A DNA stretch of 64,000 nucleotides from Prostheceraeus crozeri (lineage: Eukaryota > Platyhelminthes > Polycladida > Euryleptidae), in assembly GCA_907163375.1 (NCBI GenBank), contig CAJQUW010003148.1, forward strand, positions 124,001-188,000, in the 5' to 3' direction. Numbering within the stretch: position 1 is the first letter of the stretch; every line of letters begins with the position of its first letter. Below, one piece after another: positions 21,207 through 32,201 of the stretch. The notes beneath the pieces were generated by a model, which saw only the letters and a program-made list of their open reading frames with translations, was not told the origin of the DNA and did not search any database. A program made the position numbers and the translations under genes.

Positions 21207-21773
21207 ATGGCACGAAATCGTCCATCTGAAGGATTTCGACCAGGTAAAATAATATGTAAGGTTTGTGGAAAAGAGAAATTGAAAAGAAGTTCACATAAAT
21301 TCAGAGTTTGCGAAGATGTACGCGCTGAGAAACTGCTAAAAGCTGTGGTATTTTTTTAGGATGATCTCTACTATCGAATGAGTGATTTACAGGACATTCA
21401 CTCAGTATTTGGGTCTGATATATATTGTCACAAAAACTTCATCCGAAATTATCATATGAAATACGAACGTGCTATAAGTAAATCTGACATTCCTACTGAC
21501 AGTATTGCACGAAATAAATCGTTCGAAAGATTGCAGCAGGAAATTGATTCTCCTTTGAGGGAAGGTCACGGTCTCATTTTGAGCGAGCTTCGTGATAAAA
21601 TTAACAAGTTCAGTGAATCCAATTTTTCAAACAGAGACGTTCGGTTGTTCCTAGAAAACCACTATGGTCAACCTTTGAATGTCTCTAAACCTACTGATGC
21701 GAGTAAATCTGCCATGGTATCTTCAATTGGTGCGAAGCCCGTGTATGATAGACTTCAATGGAAAATACCATAG
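21207..21773 (+). pseudogene. Transposon ORF 2: Cys-rich protein with one in-frame stop
   Basis: The ATG at 21207 starts MARNRPSEGF, followed by CKVCGKEKLKRSSHKFRVC, a likely zinc knuckle. An in-frame TAG at about 21357 follows a run of seven Ts; after it the same frame continues with DDLYYRMSDLQDIHSVFG and HKNFIRNYHMKYE to 21773. The stop sits in GTATTTTTTTAG, which resembles an acceptor, so an unusual splice or a T-run length change could bypass it. Proteins of this kind are usually far longer; here the frame ends just before the right arm, suggesting an internal deletion. Confidence 0.55.
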
Positions 21774-21865
21774 TAAAATATTTGAAATTTTCTATTGTTT
21801 TTTATCGCTTAAGTAAACATTTTGGGAAGTAGAAACAAACAGTGCCGCAAGTCGATCTAAGAAAA

Positions 21866-22311
21866 AGTCTCAATAGATTGCTCGACCCTGTTAACCTAGG
21901 AATAGACTCCATTATCACGATGCCATGGCACTTCTGTGGCCAAAAGCATAAAATTATCATAAAAAATGAATATTTCTTGGATTTTGGTGGCCTCATGGGG
22001 CGGCCATTTTGCATTTAATTGAGTATGAGATGGTTGAATTGGCTTGTACATAGTCTCAGTAAATTGCTCGACCCTGTTAACCTAGGATTAGACTCCATTA
22101 TCACTATGCTTTGTGACTTCTATGCTCTGTTATTATGACGGCAATGACGTGGCGGCCATCTTGGACGCCATTTTGAATTTAGGGGTCATGGTCCTCGATC
22201 TGGAATGTCTACCCAAGTTTTTTTTATCATCCTAGGGATCCTTTACAAGAATCAAGAGTCAAAATGCGGGGACATATTTTTGCACAATCATCCCCCTCAG
22301 CCCCCGGACTA
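21866..22311. repeat. Right terminal inverted repeat
   Basis: This arm is the inverse of 19336-19788, carrying one copy of the 186-bp unit. It ends CCCCCTCAGCCCCCGGACTA. Confidence 0.88.
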
Positions 22312-22425
22312 TATGGTAAAATCAAGTCTACCAAAGTCACTGGCATGGATTTCTATATAGTATAGTATATCGGGATGACACACTACCGATATCTATATAC
22401 ATTCGTAGTCCTGTTTTGAAGAAAG

Positions 22426-22860
22426 TTGATTGTTAAGTATCACGATTACTATTACTTTCTCAAAGTGACTTTTAAATGTGTTGTCGATGGTTGTAGCACA
22501 AATTGTAGAACCCGAATAGAAAACAAGATCATACTATTTCATTTCATTGTTTCCCAAAAGACGCTGAAAGATTCAGGAAAATATTGGCTGCAAAATATTC
22601 GAGAATTTGAAGAGGGAATTTGGAATCACATAATATCGGGAACATCTACTTGCACAACTAGTGCATGCATGAATGCCTCTTTATATTATTCCACGAGCTT
22701 TGCGTATGGTTTTTATAGAGGATAGATTGCGCATTTCGCAATTGACTGAAGTTGTAGAATTTTCGGGGGCATCCATTTCAATCGTTCTTAACAAACAACT
22801 TTGTATAAATCGATCATGCATTTTAAGAAAAATACATGAGAATTTGCTAGACGACTTCTG
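22426..22860 (+). pseudogene. Decayed fragments: THAP-like finger and helix-turn-helix
   Basis: One frame (to 22725) reads FKCVVDGCSTN, then IILFHFI and YWLQNIRE, the spacing of the first half of a THAP zinc finger. A second frame from about 22710 reads DRLRISQLTEVVEFSGASIS and LNKQLCINR. That resembles the second helix-turn-helix of mariner transposases (DRRxTIxEIAExLxISxGSVxxIL). The two are in different frames and neither is complete, so both calls are weak. Confidence 0.25.
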
Positions 22861-22944
22861 CACCTTTCGAATACAGACTTGGACGGATAGCCTTTACATC
22901 CAGATTTCCATACTGATATGTAGTTTTTCATACAACAATTGACG

Positions 22945-24033
22945 AATCATTTCAGTACAGAAAATTGAAATGAATGTCCAATTTCAAATCATCGCGATAA
23001 AAGTTCTTGCCAACAAATGCAAAGAAGTTTTTCGAAAACTTTGCATTAGTTCTTGTGGATTAGATTTTTTAGGGCTTTCTTTATGCGGATTTTCAATAAA
23101 TTCCATGCTTTTATGGTCATGTCCATCAGACAATTTTTTGGTACAATTAAGCCATGGTAAGAAAATACAGCAAATAATCCTGTTCGTCTAAGTTGAAGTA
23201 GTGTCGGACGAGGTCACTTCTCAATTGATTTGAATCAAATAACACGAAGGACTACAATTTTTAATGATGACTTTTCTGACTATAAATCCATCAAAGCTTT
23301 ACATATAATGCCATATTCTTAAGTCCGAGCTTGTGGGTTCAGGCATGATTGAAAAATATCTCGACAAAATCCAAATTAATTGATTCTGAGCTATCAACAG
23401 CAACGTTCAAAGCTTTGGGGCACTTCAGAATGCTTAGAAAGGAAATCATTTTGCTCTTTCTGCATCAGTTACATCCTCTACAGATATCAAATTTTTTCCA
23501 CATGAAGACTATCGATAGCAGCTAAAACGGCACTCGAGTGAATTTGTCCGAAGAGGACATACTTAGAACCACAAAAAGATATGAAACACTAATTACACTC
23601 AAAGGGTTTTGGTGGACTGGATCATGTCGTAAAATGACTCTCCACTCAAGCTAAGAGATTTTGAGACCACCCAAGCTTCTAGAATGACACCAAGGAAACG
23701 TTCCAGATAATCAAGTTTACAATTCTGGGTTAATTATATAGGATCGGAAAACAGGGTCGTGGATAGCATTAGAGGCTCATGCGACTTGCCAGAGCCGAAC
23801 AGAGAACAATCCCTGTGCGACTTTTGTGCAGTAACCGGGCCGCTACTGCGTCTGAAACGTTGATGATCTTCTTTCTTTTGATCTTTTCTATATGATCATT
23901 GTTTTTTTGGACTGACTATTTTTATTATATTAAGGAAATGGTGGCCGCGCAAGTGCATGTACATCAGCAAAAGCAAGCACGCATAGTTTAATTGAATTAT
24001 TATTGAATTAATATTTTTTGGTATGCTATAAAC
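22945..24033. other. Gene-free stretch
   Basis: Only short unrelated frames are present. I see no transposon end, tRNA-like sequence or protein motif here. Confidence 0.5.
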
Positions 24034-25064
24034 CAATGATGGGCAACCATGATAGCAAGCCACCAATTTTAGAAGGCAGTAGTATAGGCTTAATATTCTT
24101 TTATTCCTTACTTTTAAGTGCACATATGGGCTGCTGCACCGTACGTGCATATATAGTGGTCGTATTGCATAACAAAATTTTGCATGTAAGTGCATTCAGC
24201 AGCATTGTGCGCAACTAATTTCTTTAATATTAAAGAATCATAATTTACTTTCTACAATTCATGTGTGTATTGAAGAGCAAATAGGCCTATAACAAATCAG
24301 GAATCTTTTCTTTAGTGTAATTAAACGGTTATTTGACTTTTTTTTATTTGACCGACATTGCTTTATTTCATCGAAAAACACCGGTCTTTAGGTGCAGTGC
24401 AACTATCCACCTGAAAGCCGCACAATATAAAGTTGAATTTGCTGCAATTATTTATCATGCTATATGTAGGCTACATGCGTGTACATATGTCATACAAACA
24501 TATGCGGCTTTCAAAATCGTGCATGGGCTCCACAAATGATGTCGAGTACTAAATACCAATCGAGTATACGACATAAATATTAATGTTGTAGTATGCAAAT
24601 GAAATTCAGCAAGAATATTTGAAAAAAATGTTGGCCCGTCAAAATCTTGCTTTTGGATTCATCTACTCGTAGTCAAGGTCTAATTGACATAGTTTCTTTC
24701 TAGGTTCATTGAGGCATGGTTTATTACGTGGAGAAACATGCTCAGCAGGGCACGAATACTATGTGACTTAGCATAAACTGGCGCAGGTGATGACGATTTT
24801 GCGCTTATAGGAGAAGACATTCATTACGAAAGGAGCATGGCTGGATAATTCGAATGTGGATCATAATTTTGTGTTTATGTTTTTTGTGAATCATATTGCT
24901 CATTTAACTGTTAATTAATGGTTTTGAAAATTCTAAAGAGGATGCCTCACCCTCAGATGCACCTCCCAAAGGTCGAAGTCGGAGTGAGTCATTTTCACAT
25001 CATCGATTCAAATGTCCGCGGACCACCCAATATGTCCCGGTGGGCCACGCGTTGCCCACCAATG
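24034..25064. mobile_element. Non-autonomous hAT element, 1,031 bp
   Basis: The left end CAATGATGGGCAACC pairs with the reverse complement of the right end, CATTGGTGGGCAACG; TGGGCAAC near the tip is typical of hAT elements. The flanks are CTATAAAC (24026-24033) and CTATAAGC (25065-25072), an 8-bp target duplication with one change. The interior has no transposase, so it needs enzyme from elsewhere. Confidence 0.75.
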
Positions 25065-25072
25065 CTATAAGC

Positions 25073-26840
25073 GCTTAATTTTCATGTCATGCACTCTGTG
25101 TGTTTCGCTCTATTTATTCATGTGAGGAATGAATATATAGCGTCCATGAAGTCAGCCTGGGGATTTAAAATAAAATCATAAAACACGGGTGCCACTGTTG
25201 AGAGCCACCCTATTCCCCTAAGATTGAGGTGTACCAGCATCTGCCACCTCCTATTTTCGATAAAAACGCACTCAGTTGAGATCAGAAATTCAAATGGCCA
25301 GGTTGTGACGTTATCCTAACCAGCAAATATCGAACTCTGTAAATCCTTGCCACTCGTCAACCAAAACTTGGAGACATTAAATTCACTCTAAATTGAATGC
25401 ATCAGCAAATTATTTCGCAAAAGCATCTTAAAGATTTAGCATTATGCCGGTTTAAACTGGCACAATGACGGGGCTGTGAAGTTGGCTTCGCCATTTTCTG
25501 TGCCAACCATTTCTATGCAAATGTACTCCTTCGAGGTGTGACAGCATTTCCACGAATTTCACCCGAAAGACTCTTCTCGATCTGACTGGCACAAAGACCA
25601 ACGTGCGGTGCTAGCAATCTCACTTTGACGGAGCTAAGATTCAATCGCTCCTAAATTTACAGTACAGCACAATTGGCGTATGCTCGGTCTAATTGTGGCA
25701 TTAGTTTTTTTAAAATTCGGTCATCTTATTGCTTGCTATAAACAGTAATTCATTGCTTGCTATAAACAGTCAATTAGAACACGCTGGGTTGTGACTTCTT
25801 ACACCGTTGCTGTGCGATAAGGCTACTGTCTAAAGATTTACGGCCTTAGCTATTATTCTTAAAATGACCTACAATACCTTATTACCTTTATATACTTTAT
25901 ATATACATAAGTATATTATACCTTATATACTTTATTACCTTATGACCTTATTACAAAATTTTACAAATATTGTATGCTTCAGTAATTTGATTCCTCTTGA
26001 GCCTATTTTACGTAGGGGGAGTTCTGGATTCCCCGCACAACAGGGGTGTACAACTTGTTTTTATAGAGGGCCAATTTTTGTAGTGTAAAGTATTGGCGGG
26101 CCATTTTTATTTTTCATTTTAGATTTATGCCACTTTTCAAGTATTTATGCTTTGCAATGCCATCATTGTCGCTAATCTTGACTTCAATTTCAGTCATAAG
26201 CTATTTCAAAATGATATAAGCTTTGGACAAAAAAGTAGCGAGTGAAGAGTGCGAAGAATGCAAGTTTGCATTAACGTCTATTCACAACACATCATAATCA
26301 GTTATCCGGAATCTTTGTATAATTATACATTCACATTGCTGATGCTGTTTTTATATTAAAAGGAATTTGCTGTACAAAGGAAATTTTCAAAATTCCCAGG
26401 CAACACAAGTATCAGAGATAGTTGTGTAATAGTATTGATACTCGTGTGTGTACATTAAATGAAAAACACATTACTGACTGATGAAATACTATATTGCATA
26501 AATGGGCCCACGGTATGTAGTCAGCAGGACAGAGGATGAAGTTTGAGGTCATGCCCAGGACCAAGATCAGCAGTATGAAGTCAGGTATCAAATGTCAAAC
26601 AAAAATATATCAAATTGTACATAATTTTGTATGTCATTGTATTCTGATGGTTGATGATAAAAAGTTTACTTTTAGGACATTGTTATAACATAAACTTCTT
26701 CATATTTCAAGCTCCTCGTATTACCCAGTTCTAATTGTTTCCATTTCTTCGACGAAATCTCATTTTGGCTTTTTATTTTCTGTAATTGTGTTAGGTTTGT
26801 TTTTCCTGCCTTTTCTTTTTAAAAATTATTGACCCGGTCG
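25073..26840. other. AT-rich stretch with a solitary hAT-type end
   Basis: CATTGCTTGCTATAAACAGT is repeated in tandem near 25730-25771. CAGGGGTGTACAACTTG at 26041, soon followed by AGAGGGCCA, looks like the left tip of a hAT element, but no matching right end was found. A run of TACCTTAT-type simple sequence spans 25875-25955. No gene is visible. Confidence 0.4.
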
Positions 26841-26980
26841 AATTGGATTTCAAATGTATTTTGCTCATTGCTATCATCTTCTACAATCTTCAAGATATCA
26901 TCCAGTTTCTCTTTAATAAGTCAATTCCCAATACATGTACATTTTGTAAAACATAAGTATTACCGTATTCTCTCTTTTAA

Positions 26981-27147
26981 TGACGCACTCTCAATTATTG
27001 ACCCACTCTCTAATAATGACGCACCCTAATAAAGGGCTACCAAATAATGACGCACTCTCAAATAATGACCCACTCTCTAATAATGACGCACCCCAATAAA
27101 GGGCTACCAAATAATGACACACTCTCTAATAGTGACGTACTTTAACA
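26981..27147. repeat. 67-bp subterminal direct repeats of the Tigger element
   Basis: TGACGCACTCTCA begins at 26981 and 27048, and a variant at 27115, an exact 67-base period. Shorter relatives (ACACACTCTC, AATAATGACACACTC) occur near the right end at 28830-28870. Such arrays usually hold transposase binding sites. Confidence 0.85.
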
Positions 27148-27312
27148 TAGATTATCATTAACCATTAGACACTCGACAGGAGTGTGAGTCATCAATTTTG
27201 CTGTGGAATATTCATCGAAAGAATATCGGTGTAACCTTGACAACTCAAGATGAGAGTCGTTAAAATTGTTTGTAGTCATTAGACATTCGGCGTGCACAAG
27301 TAGCGGTGGAAG

Positions 27313-28627
27313 ATGAAGAGATCTTTGAGCGCTTCAGTAAAACTTCAAGCAGTGGAGCTTGCTAATAAAACCTCGAAGAGAAATGCTGCGAAGGAATTTA
27401 AGGTAGACCGTAAGCAGATCCAAAGATGGTGCCAGAATGTGGCCAAATTGAAGACATGTAACCCAAATGCCAAGCGTCTACCTGGCGCAGGCAGACATTT
27501 GATATCAGAAAAAATGGAGGAGTTATTATTGGAATGGATCACTGACCAACGGAGCAAATCTGTCAGAGTGAGTCGCAAACTTATACAGCGGAAAGCGAAA
27601 GCTTTATTTCTCGAACTTGAAAGTGATAATGTAAACTTTGTAGCCAGTGAAGGATGGCTTTTCAGATTCTTACGTAGAAACAATTACAGCCTTCGCAAAC
27701 GGACAACTGTATCCCAAAAAAGTCCAGACGACTTGAAAGAAAAGGTTATGGACTACATTTTGTACGTTGATGCGCTAAAGAATAGCTGCGCTTATCCTCC
27801 GTCTAACATAGGCGCAGCCGATGAGACGGCTGTATTCATTGATCCAATACAGAATACAACGATTGAAAAAACTGGCTCAAAAACTATTTCAATTTTTAGT
27901 ACCGGACATCATAAAGCAAAATTCACAGTGATGTTGAGTGCTAAAGCTGATGGAACAAAGTTGAAACCTTTCATTTGCCTGAAGGGAAAAAGAATACCGA
28001 AAGATCTCATTGATTTCAAGACCTATTATTTGTATGACGGAAAATGGATGGATGAATGAGAGTACCACCAAAGAATGGATTCAGAAAGTTTGGGGAACGT
28101 TGTCTTTCGGGCGTCGATTACTTTCGTGGGACTCATTTAATACACAGCGAACCAAATCTGTGAAGAAACAAATGGAAAAATTACAAACTGACATCGCCAT
28201 GATTCCTGGAGGGTGTACTTCACTTCTTCAGGCACCAGATGTCTGTTGGATCAAGAATTTCAAGACTGCTTACGTTGAGCTCTATGAAGATTGGATTAGA
28301 ACTGACGGTATTCATCCAAGAACTGCAGCTGGGAATCCAGTACCACCATCCAAACTACAGTTATGTCAGTGGGCAGTGAATGCATGGGATTCTTTGGATA
28401 AAAGTCTTATTGTGAATTCCTTCAAAGTTTGCGGCTTAACAACTAAAGGTGATGGATCGGAGTATGACCTCATCCATGCTGTGAAGCAGTTGGACCTATG
28501 CGATGAAATAAATCGGCGGCGAAATGAATGCCATGTATTGAAGATGACGTCTTCTCAAGCAGTGATGATGAAAGTCTTACAGATAGTGATGGCAATTCTT
28601 CTCTTGAAAATGATGACTGAATGGTAG
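27313..28627 (+). pseudogene. Tigger/pogo transposase, one frameshift
   Basis: The ATG at 27313 starts an N-terminal helix-turn-helix (KLQAVELANKTSKRNAAKEF, VDRKQIQRWC), then a CENP-B-type DNA-binding domain ending near residue 130 (FVASEGWLFRFLRRNNYSLR). The DDE_1 catalytic domain shows AADETAVF (first Asp) and, in the second frame, LLSWDSF (second Asp) and LLQAPDVCWIKNFK (third Asp). The frame changes near 28045-28060 inside ATGGATGGATGAATGA, a short tandem string prone to slippage. Apart from that break it looks complete at about 430 residues. It is a nuclear cut-and-paste enzyme acting on TA sites. Confidence 0.9.
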
Positions 28628-29501
28628 GATTGTATACATTATTATTCAATTAAATTTTGGTCGTTTGAAATTTGCTTTATGAAAACTATTTCGGGAATAA
28701 TAGGCAGTGATGATTATTTTTTGGCATCGAATTCGAACCTGATTTGAAATCATTTAAAATCAAGGAAACTATTAAAGATATATATTCTGTAATATGGATG
28801 CAAGTAGACAGATATAACTTATTATTTATGACACACTCTCAAATAATGACACACTCTCTATTAGTGACCCATTATAAAAAGAAAATGTTTAATTATGACC
28901 CCTGCGTCATTAAAAGAGAGAATACGGTATTTTAGACAGAATGGAATTTCTGCACATGGATCCTGTCTAGAATCAACATTAACAGATTCTGATCTGTGTT
29001 TAGCATCAATACCAATTTAAATTATTACCTTTCATTTCCATATTAATGATGATCGAAGTGTCTTAACCAGATTGCAGTTTCGTTAACAGAGATCGACTTA
29101 AGGTTTGTGGAGTGTCTCAATATGCTAATTGCTTCTTTCAGTATTTTGGTCATATCTGCACGGTGTGGACTTCACCTAATTTTTCCATATATAAGTCAAC
29201 AAATTTATCTTGTCCAAGATTGGTTCAGCTGATTTTCCACTAGAAAATTTTACAGTTAAAGGTATCCATCGGTATGCAGATGGTGCATGTTACATAAAGT
29301 AATTTCTGAGAATTCATATTATGTAAATCGTCATACTTTCATAATAACGAGATAGTAACATGCACTTAAGGTACGTGCTAAAATCAATAGCCAAATGTCT
29401 TAACAGTTGAACGACAAATCTCGGTCAAACGTGTCGTAAGGCAACCTTAAAGAGAATATATTTTATGCAACTAATCGCCTTAAGAATTACATAATTAAAT
29501 C

Positions 29502-29943
29502 GTTAAATACTTTGAATATATGGTGTCGATTAACAATTTTATAAAGAAAGAATATCGCAAAAGGTTTCATTGCACCGATATATTTCGCCGGCTCTCTACG
29601 GGATGCACTCCGGAATGACAAGTAAGGTATGATGTGAACACATGTAACGGTCAGAAGACAATCATATGACGCAGCATGACATGACTGATGCGTAATAAGA
29701 CGAGACAATAAAGCATGAAATACAATAAAACATGAAAGTCAAGACTAATAATAAAGTTAGCAAGGTAAGGAAAGGGTAAATACTGTCTCCTTCTGGACGC
29801 AAAGGTCTGGCTTCGATCTAGAAATGTGCAGAGCCTCTAATACACCAAGATGAAGCTTACACCTTCCTCTCTTCAGCAAAGAGAATCCTGGGGAGGAGGA
29901 TAGCCACATCATTGTGTTAGCCACATGTTGTTAAATATTTAAC
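29502..29943. mobile_element. Candidate MITE inside repeat R copy 1
   Basis: The second R copy has only about 15 bases at this place, so roughly 440 bases are extra here. The insert begins GTTAAATACTT and ends with the inverse of GTTAAATATTT, 10 of 11 bases. No coding capacity is visible. The target duplication is not clear because the other copy differs at the junction. Confidence 0.35.
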
Positions 29944-30010
29944 AACACATTTTTGCTCTTTTGTGGCCTAGGGCCATGAATCATGAACAACCATTGCTGA
30001 CAAGAAAAGC

Positions 30011-30664
30011 AGAATAAGTTTTTTTATCTATGCAATGAAAGTATAAATGAGAAGTGATATAATAAAAGTAGCATGTTATGCAGTCATTCAGCTTGTTCAA
30101 CCATTCTAGATTTTTTGAGATACTTTGAGTCATTCCGAGCTGCACTGGCGAGCCTCTCCTTGGAAGGCGAAACGCAGCGTCTGAGGCTGTCAATGAACTT
30201 TTGAGCTTAAACTGTTCAAGTCGGGCGATATCTTTCTATTACATATACATACCAGTATACATGTATTCACTTGATGAGAACAATCTTTCTGGTATTGTGG
30301 TAACCAAATGTCATCGAATTTTGGAAACAATATGTATAAAAAGACACCAAGCTTCATGAATGACAAAGAGGAATCGAGTCCGCTTTTGTTGAATTTATTG
30401 ATGAGCGACAATATACTAAGTTTTCTGTCTTGCTTTTAGCACTTCTATTTAGCCTCAGTGCAGATATCCTTGATGATTTTGTTCCCTCTGAGTAATTTAC
30501 AGAAAATTCCGGGATCGAATCCCGGGATTTTTCATAACTAATCCCGCATAATTGTACATAAGCCGATTTTCTTTTAGTTATTTGTACATACTTTGATGAT
30601 TTACATTCTTGTACAACTACGATTTCCATTCATTTTGAGAAATATACACCAGATTATTATTATA
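30011..30664. other. Gene-free spacer between R copy 1 and the Tc1 element
   Basis: No gene is seen. TCCGGGATCGAATCCCGGGA at 30510-30530 contains overlapping inverted ATCCCGG units, possibly a remnant of a transposon tip. Confidence 0.35.
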
Positions 30665-32046
30665 CTCAGTGACAAAAAGAATGAAACAAGTCCTGATATG
30701 AATACTTATGACTTAAACTTGGTTGTACTGTACGTTTGTTTGTTGTTTGTAAAAGGAGAACTCGAATGCTTTACTCAAAAACATTTAATTTGATACTCAT
30801 GATTTCATCAACTTAAGTTAGAAACGGGTGTGACCACCGCGAGCATCCAAACAGGCATCGATGCGTGAGGGCATGGATGAGCACAGTCGCTGGATGAATG
30901 CCAGGTCGAAGAGGTTCCACTGCTCGATCAGTCTGTCGGCCAACATCTTCAAAGACACTGGTGGGTGGTTGTACCTCTCCCTCACTCTGCGACCAAGTTC
31001 ATCCCAGCAGTGCTCGATGGGGAAGAGGTCGAGAGAACGTAAGGGCCATTCCAAGGTTGGGATTCCACTGCTTGCTATCCTGTTAGAGACCACTGAAGCG
31101 CGATGGGGCCTTGCGTTGTCATCCTGAAAAATCAATTGATTCGATGTCACTGCTGGAACCACGACCGGTGTCACGATCTCGTCGGCATATCGCTGTCCTG
31201 TCAATGTTCCTTTCACTACGATTGCTGGTGTTTTTCCATTGTGCCAGATACCGGCCCAAACCATGACACTACCGCCGCCGTACCGGTTGTGTTCTTTGAC
31301 GCAACATGGAGCAAATCGTTCACTTGGCAAGCGATGAACACGGATCCGACCATCGTTGAAATCGAGAGTAAACCTCGATTCATCAGTCCAGAGCACACGT
31401 TCCCACTGACTGTCACTCCACGACTGATGACCTTGACACCACATCACTCGTCTCCTTCGATGTTCCAGGCTCAGCGGAATTCTCGCAGCGGGTCGTCGAG
31501 ACTGTATACCAGCTTCTCGCAATCTTCGATATGCAGTTCGAACGCTACAGGCAACGTTCCCAGCAACCTTCCAGTACACAATTAGCTTCGGGACGGCTTT
31601 TTAGCAGCTAAAACTAAGCGTGCATCTGTCCGCTTGGATGATACCCTTGGTCTTCCTGATCCGTTCTTCTTTTCCACATTTCCTTCTGCTTTCCAACGAC
31701 ACCACCACCTCCATACAACGACCTTTGAAATTTTCAATTCTTTCGCAACAGTTGTAGAACTTTGCCCACAACGCATCATCCCAATTGCCATTCCTCTGGT
31801 AAAGTTATCGTGCGCCATTTCATAAGTCAAATCTGGTCAGCAGTAGGTGGTGATTCTGTTCAACTTCTAACTGTTACTGTGATCAATATCAAATTTTGAA
31901 ATTTGATGGTTCTATATCATATCCCTTATCATATGGAGTTCAATGGTGATACATAGAAAGCGAGATATCATCTCAAACCATAGAAAAAATTAAACAAACT
32001 TCCATTCAAGTCAATGATAGTTGGTTTCATTACTTATGTCAGTGAG
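30665..32046 (-). mobile_element. Tc1-type transposon, 1,382 bp
   Basis: CTCAGTGACAAAAAGAATG at the left and the inverse CTCACTGACATAAGTAATG at the right form imperfect inverted repeats, with TA outside each (30663-30664 and 32047-32048). The single gene runs on the minus strand. Length and structure are normal for Tc1 elements. Confidence 0.88.
30818..31830 (-). pseudogene. Tc1 transposase (DD34E), one frameshift
   Basis: The start at about 31812 (MAHDNFTRGMAIGMM) leads into the paired-type helix-turn-helix (SSTTVAKELKISKVVVWRWW) and the GRPR-like hook GSGRPRVS. A frameshift near 31580 separates this from the rest. The catalytic part shows VLWTDESRF (Asp 1), IFQDDNARPHRA (Asp 2) and LDLFPIEHCWDELG (Glu), with 34 residues between the second and third acidic residues, the Tc1 signature. 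It ends GGHTRF. Total length is about 335 residues, normal for the family. The usual RSPDLNPIEH has become RSLDLFPIEH. Confidence 0.93.
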
Positions 32047-32141
32047 TATATAATCCCGAAACTTATGTAGAGCTAAATTTCATTATTTGATCGGTTTATA
32101 TGTCAGACTAAACACGCCGGAAGTCAAACGAATCGATAGCA

Positions 32142-32143
<2 letters not shown>

Positions 32144-32180
<37 letters not shown>
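32144..32180. repeat. (TA)n microsatellite
   Basis: An unbroken run of about 37 alternating A and T bases. It may be the 3' tail of LINE-A (see findings). Confidence 0.95.
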
Positions 32181-32183
<3 letters not shown>

Positions 32184-32201
32184 GAGCATAAACCAGATGT
32201 A

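Larger units (their letters stand above)
19336..22311. mobile_element. DNA transposon with about 450-bp terminal inverted repeats
   Basis: The left end TAGTCCTATGGGGCTGAGG and the reverse complement of the right end, TAGTCCGGGGGCTGAGG, start inverted repeats that continue for about 440-450 bases at high identity. TAT lies immediately outside both ends (19333-19335 and 22312-22314), consistent with a 3-bp (or TA) target duplication. The inside holds a spliced gene with Cys-rich products but no recognisable transposase, so it is either a deletion derivative or an element with an unfamiliar enzyme. I do not assign a superfamily. Confidence 0.85.
26963..28927 (+). mobile_element. Pogo/Tigger-type DNA transposon, 1,965 bp
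   Basis: The ends CCGTATTCTCTCTTTTAA and its inverse at 28910-28927 are exact inverted repeats of about 25 bases, bordered by TA on both sides (26961-26962 and 28928-28929). The inside carries a CENP-B-type transposase. The element interrupts repeat R. In the second R copy the matching site is uninterrupted at CATAGGTATTATTTTC, so insertion at a TA is directly visible. Confidence 0.93.
26841..30010 (-). repeat. Dispersed repeat R, copy 1 (interrupted by Tigger and a 440-bp insert)
   Basis: Read on the minus strand, blocks at 29941-30010, 29370-29497, 29150-29240, 28930-29070 and 26841-26960 match, in the same order, blocks of the plus strand at 44600-45124 and 48858-49190. Examples are GGCGATTAGTTGCATAAAA, GGATCCTGTCTAGAATCAAC and CATTTCCATATTAATGATG. 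Identity is roughly 75-85 percent. The repeat has no obvious coding capacity; its true ends were not fixed. Confidence 0.75.

Noticed and set aside
26041-26075. CAGGGGTGTACAACTTG with AGAGGGCCA as a complete hAT element
   Set aside because: Only the left-type tip is visible; no partner end or 8-bp duplication could be paired.
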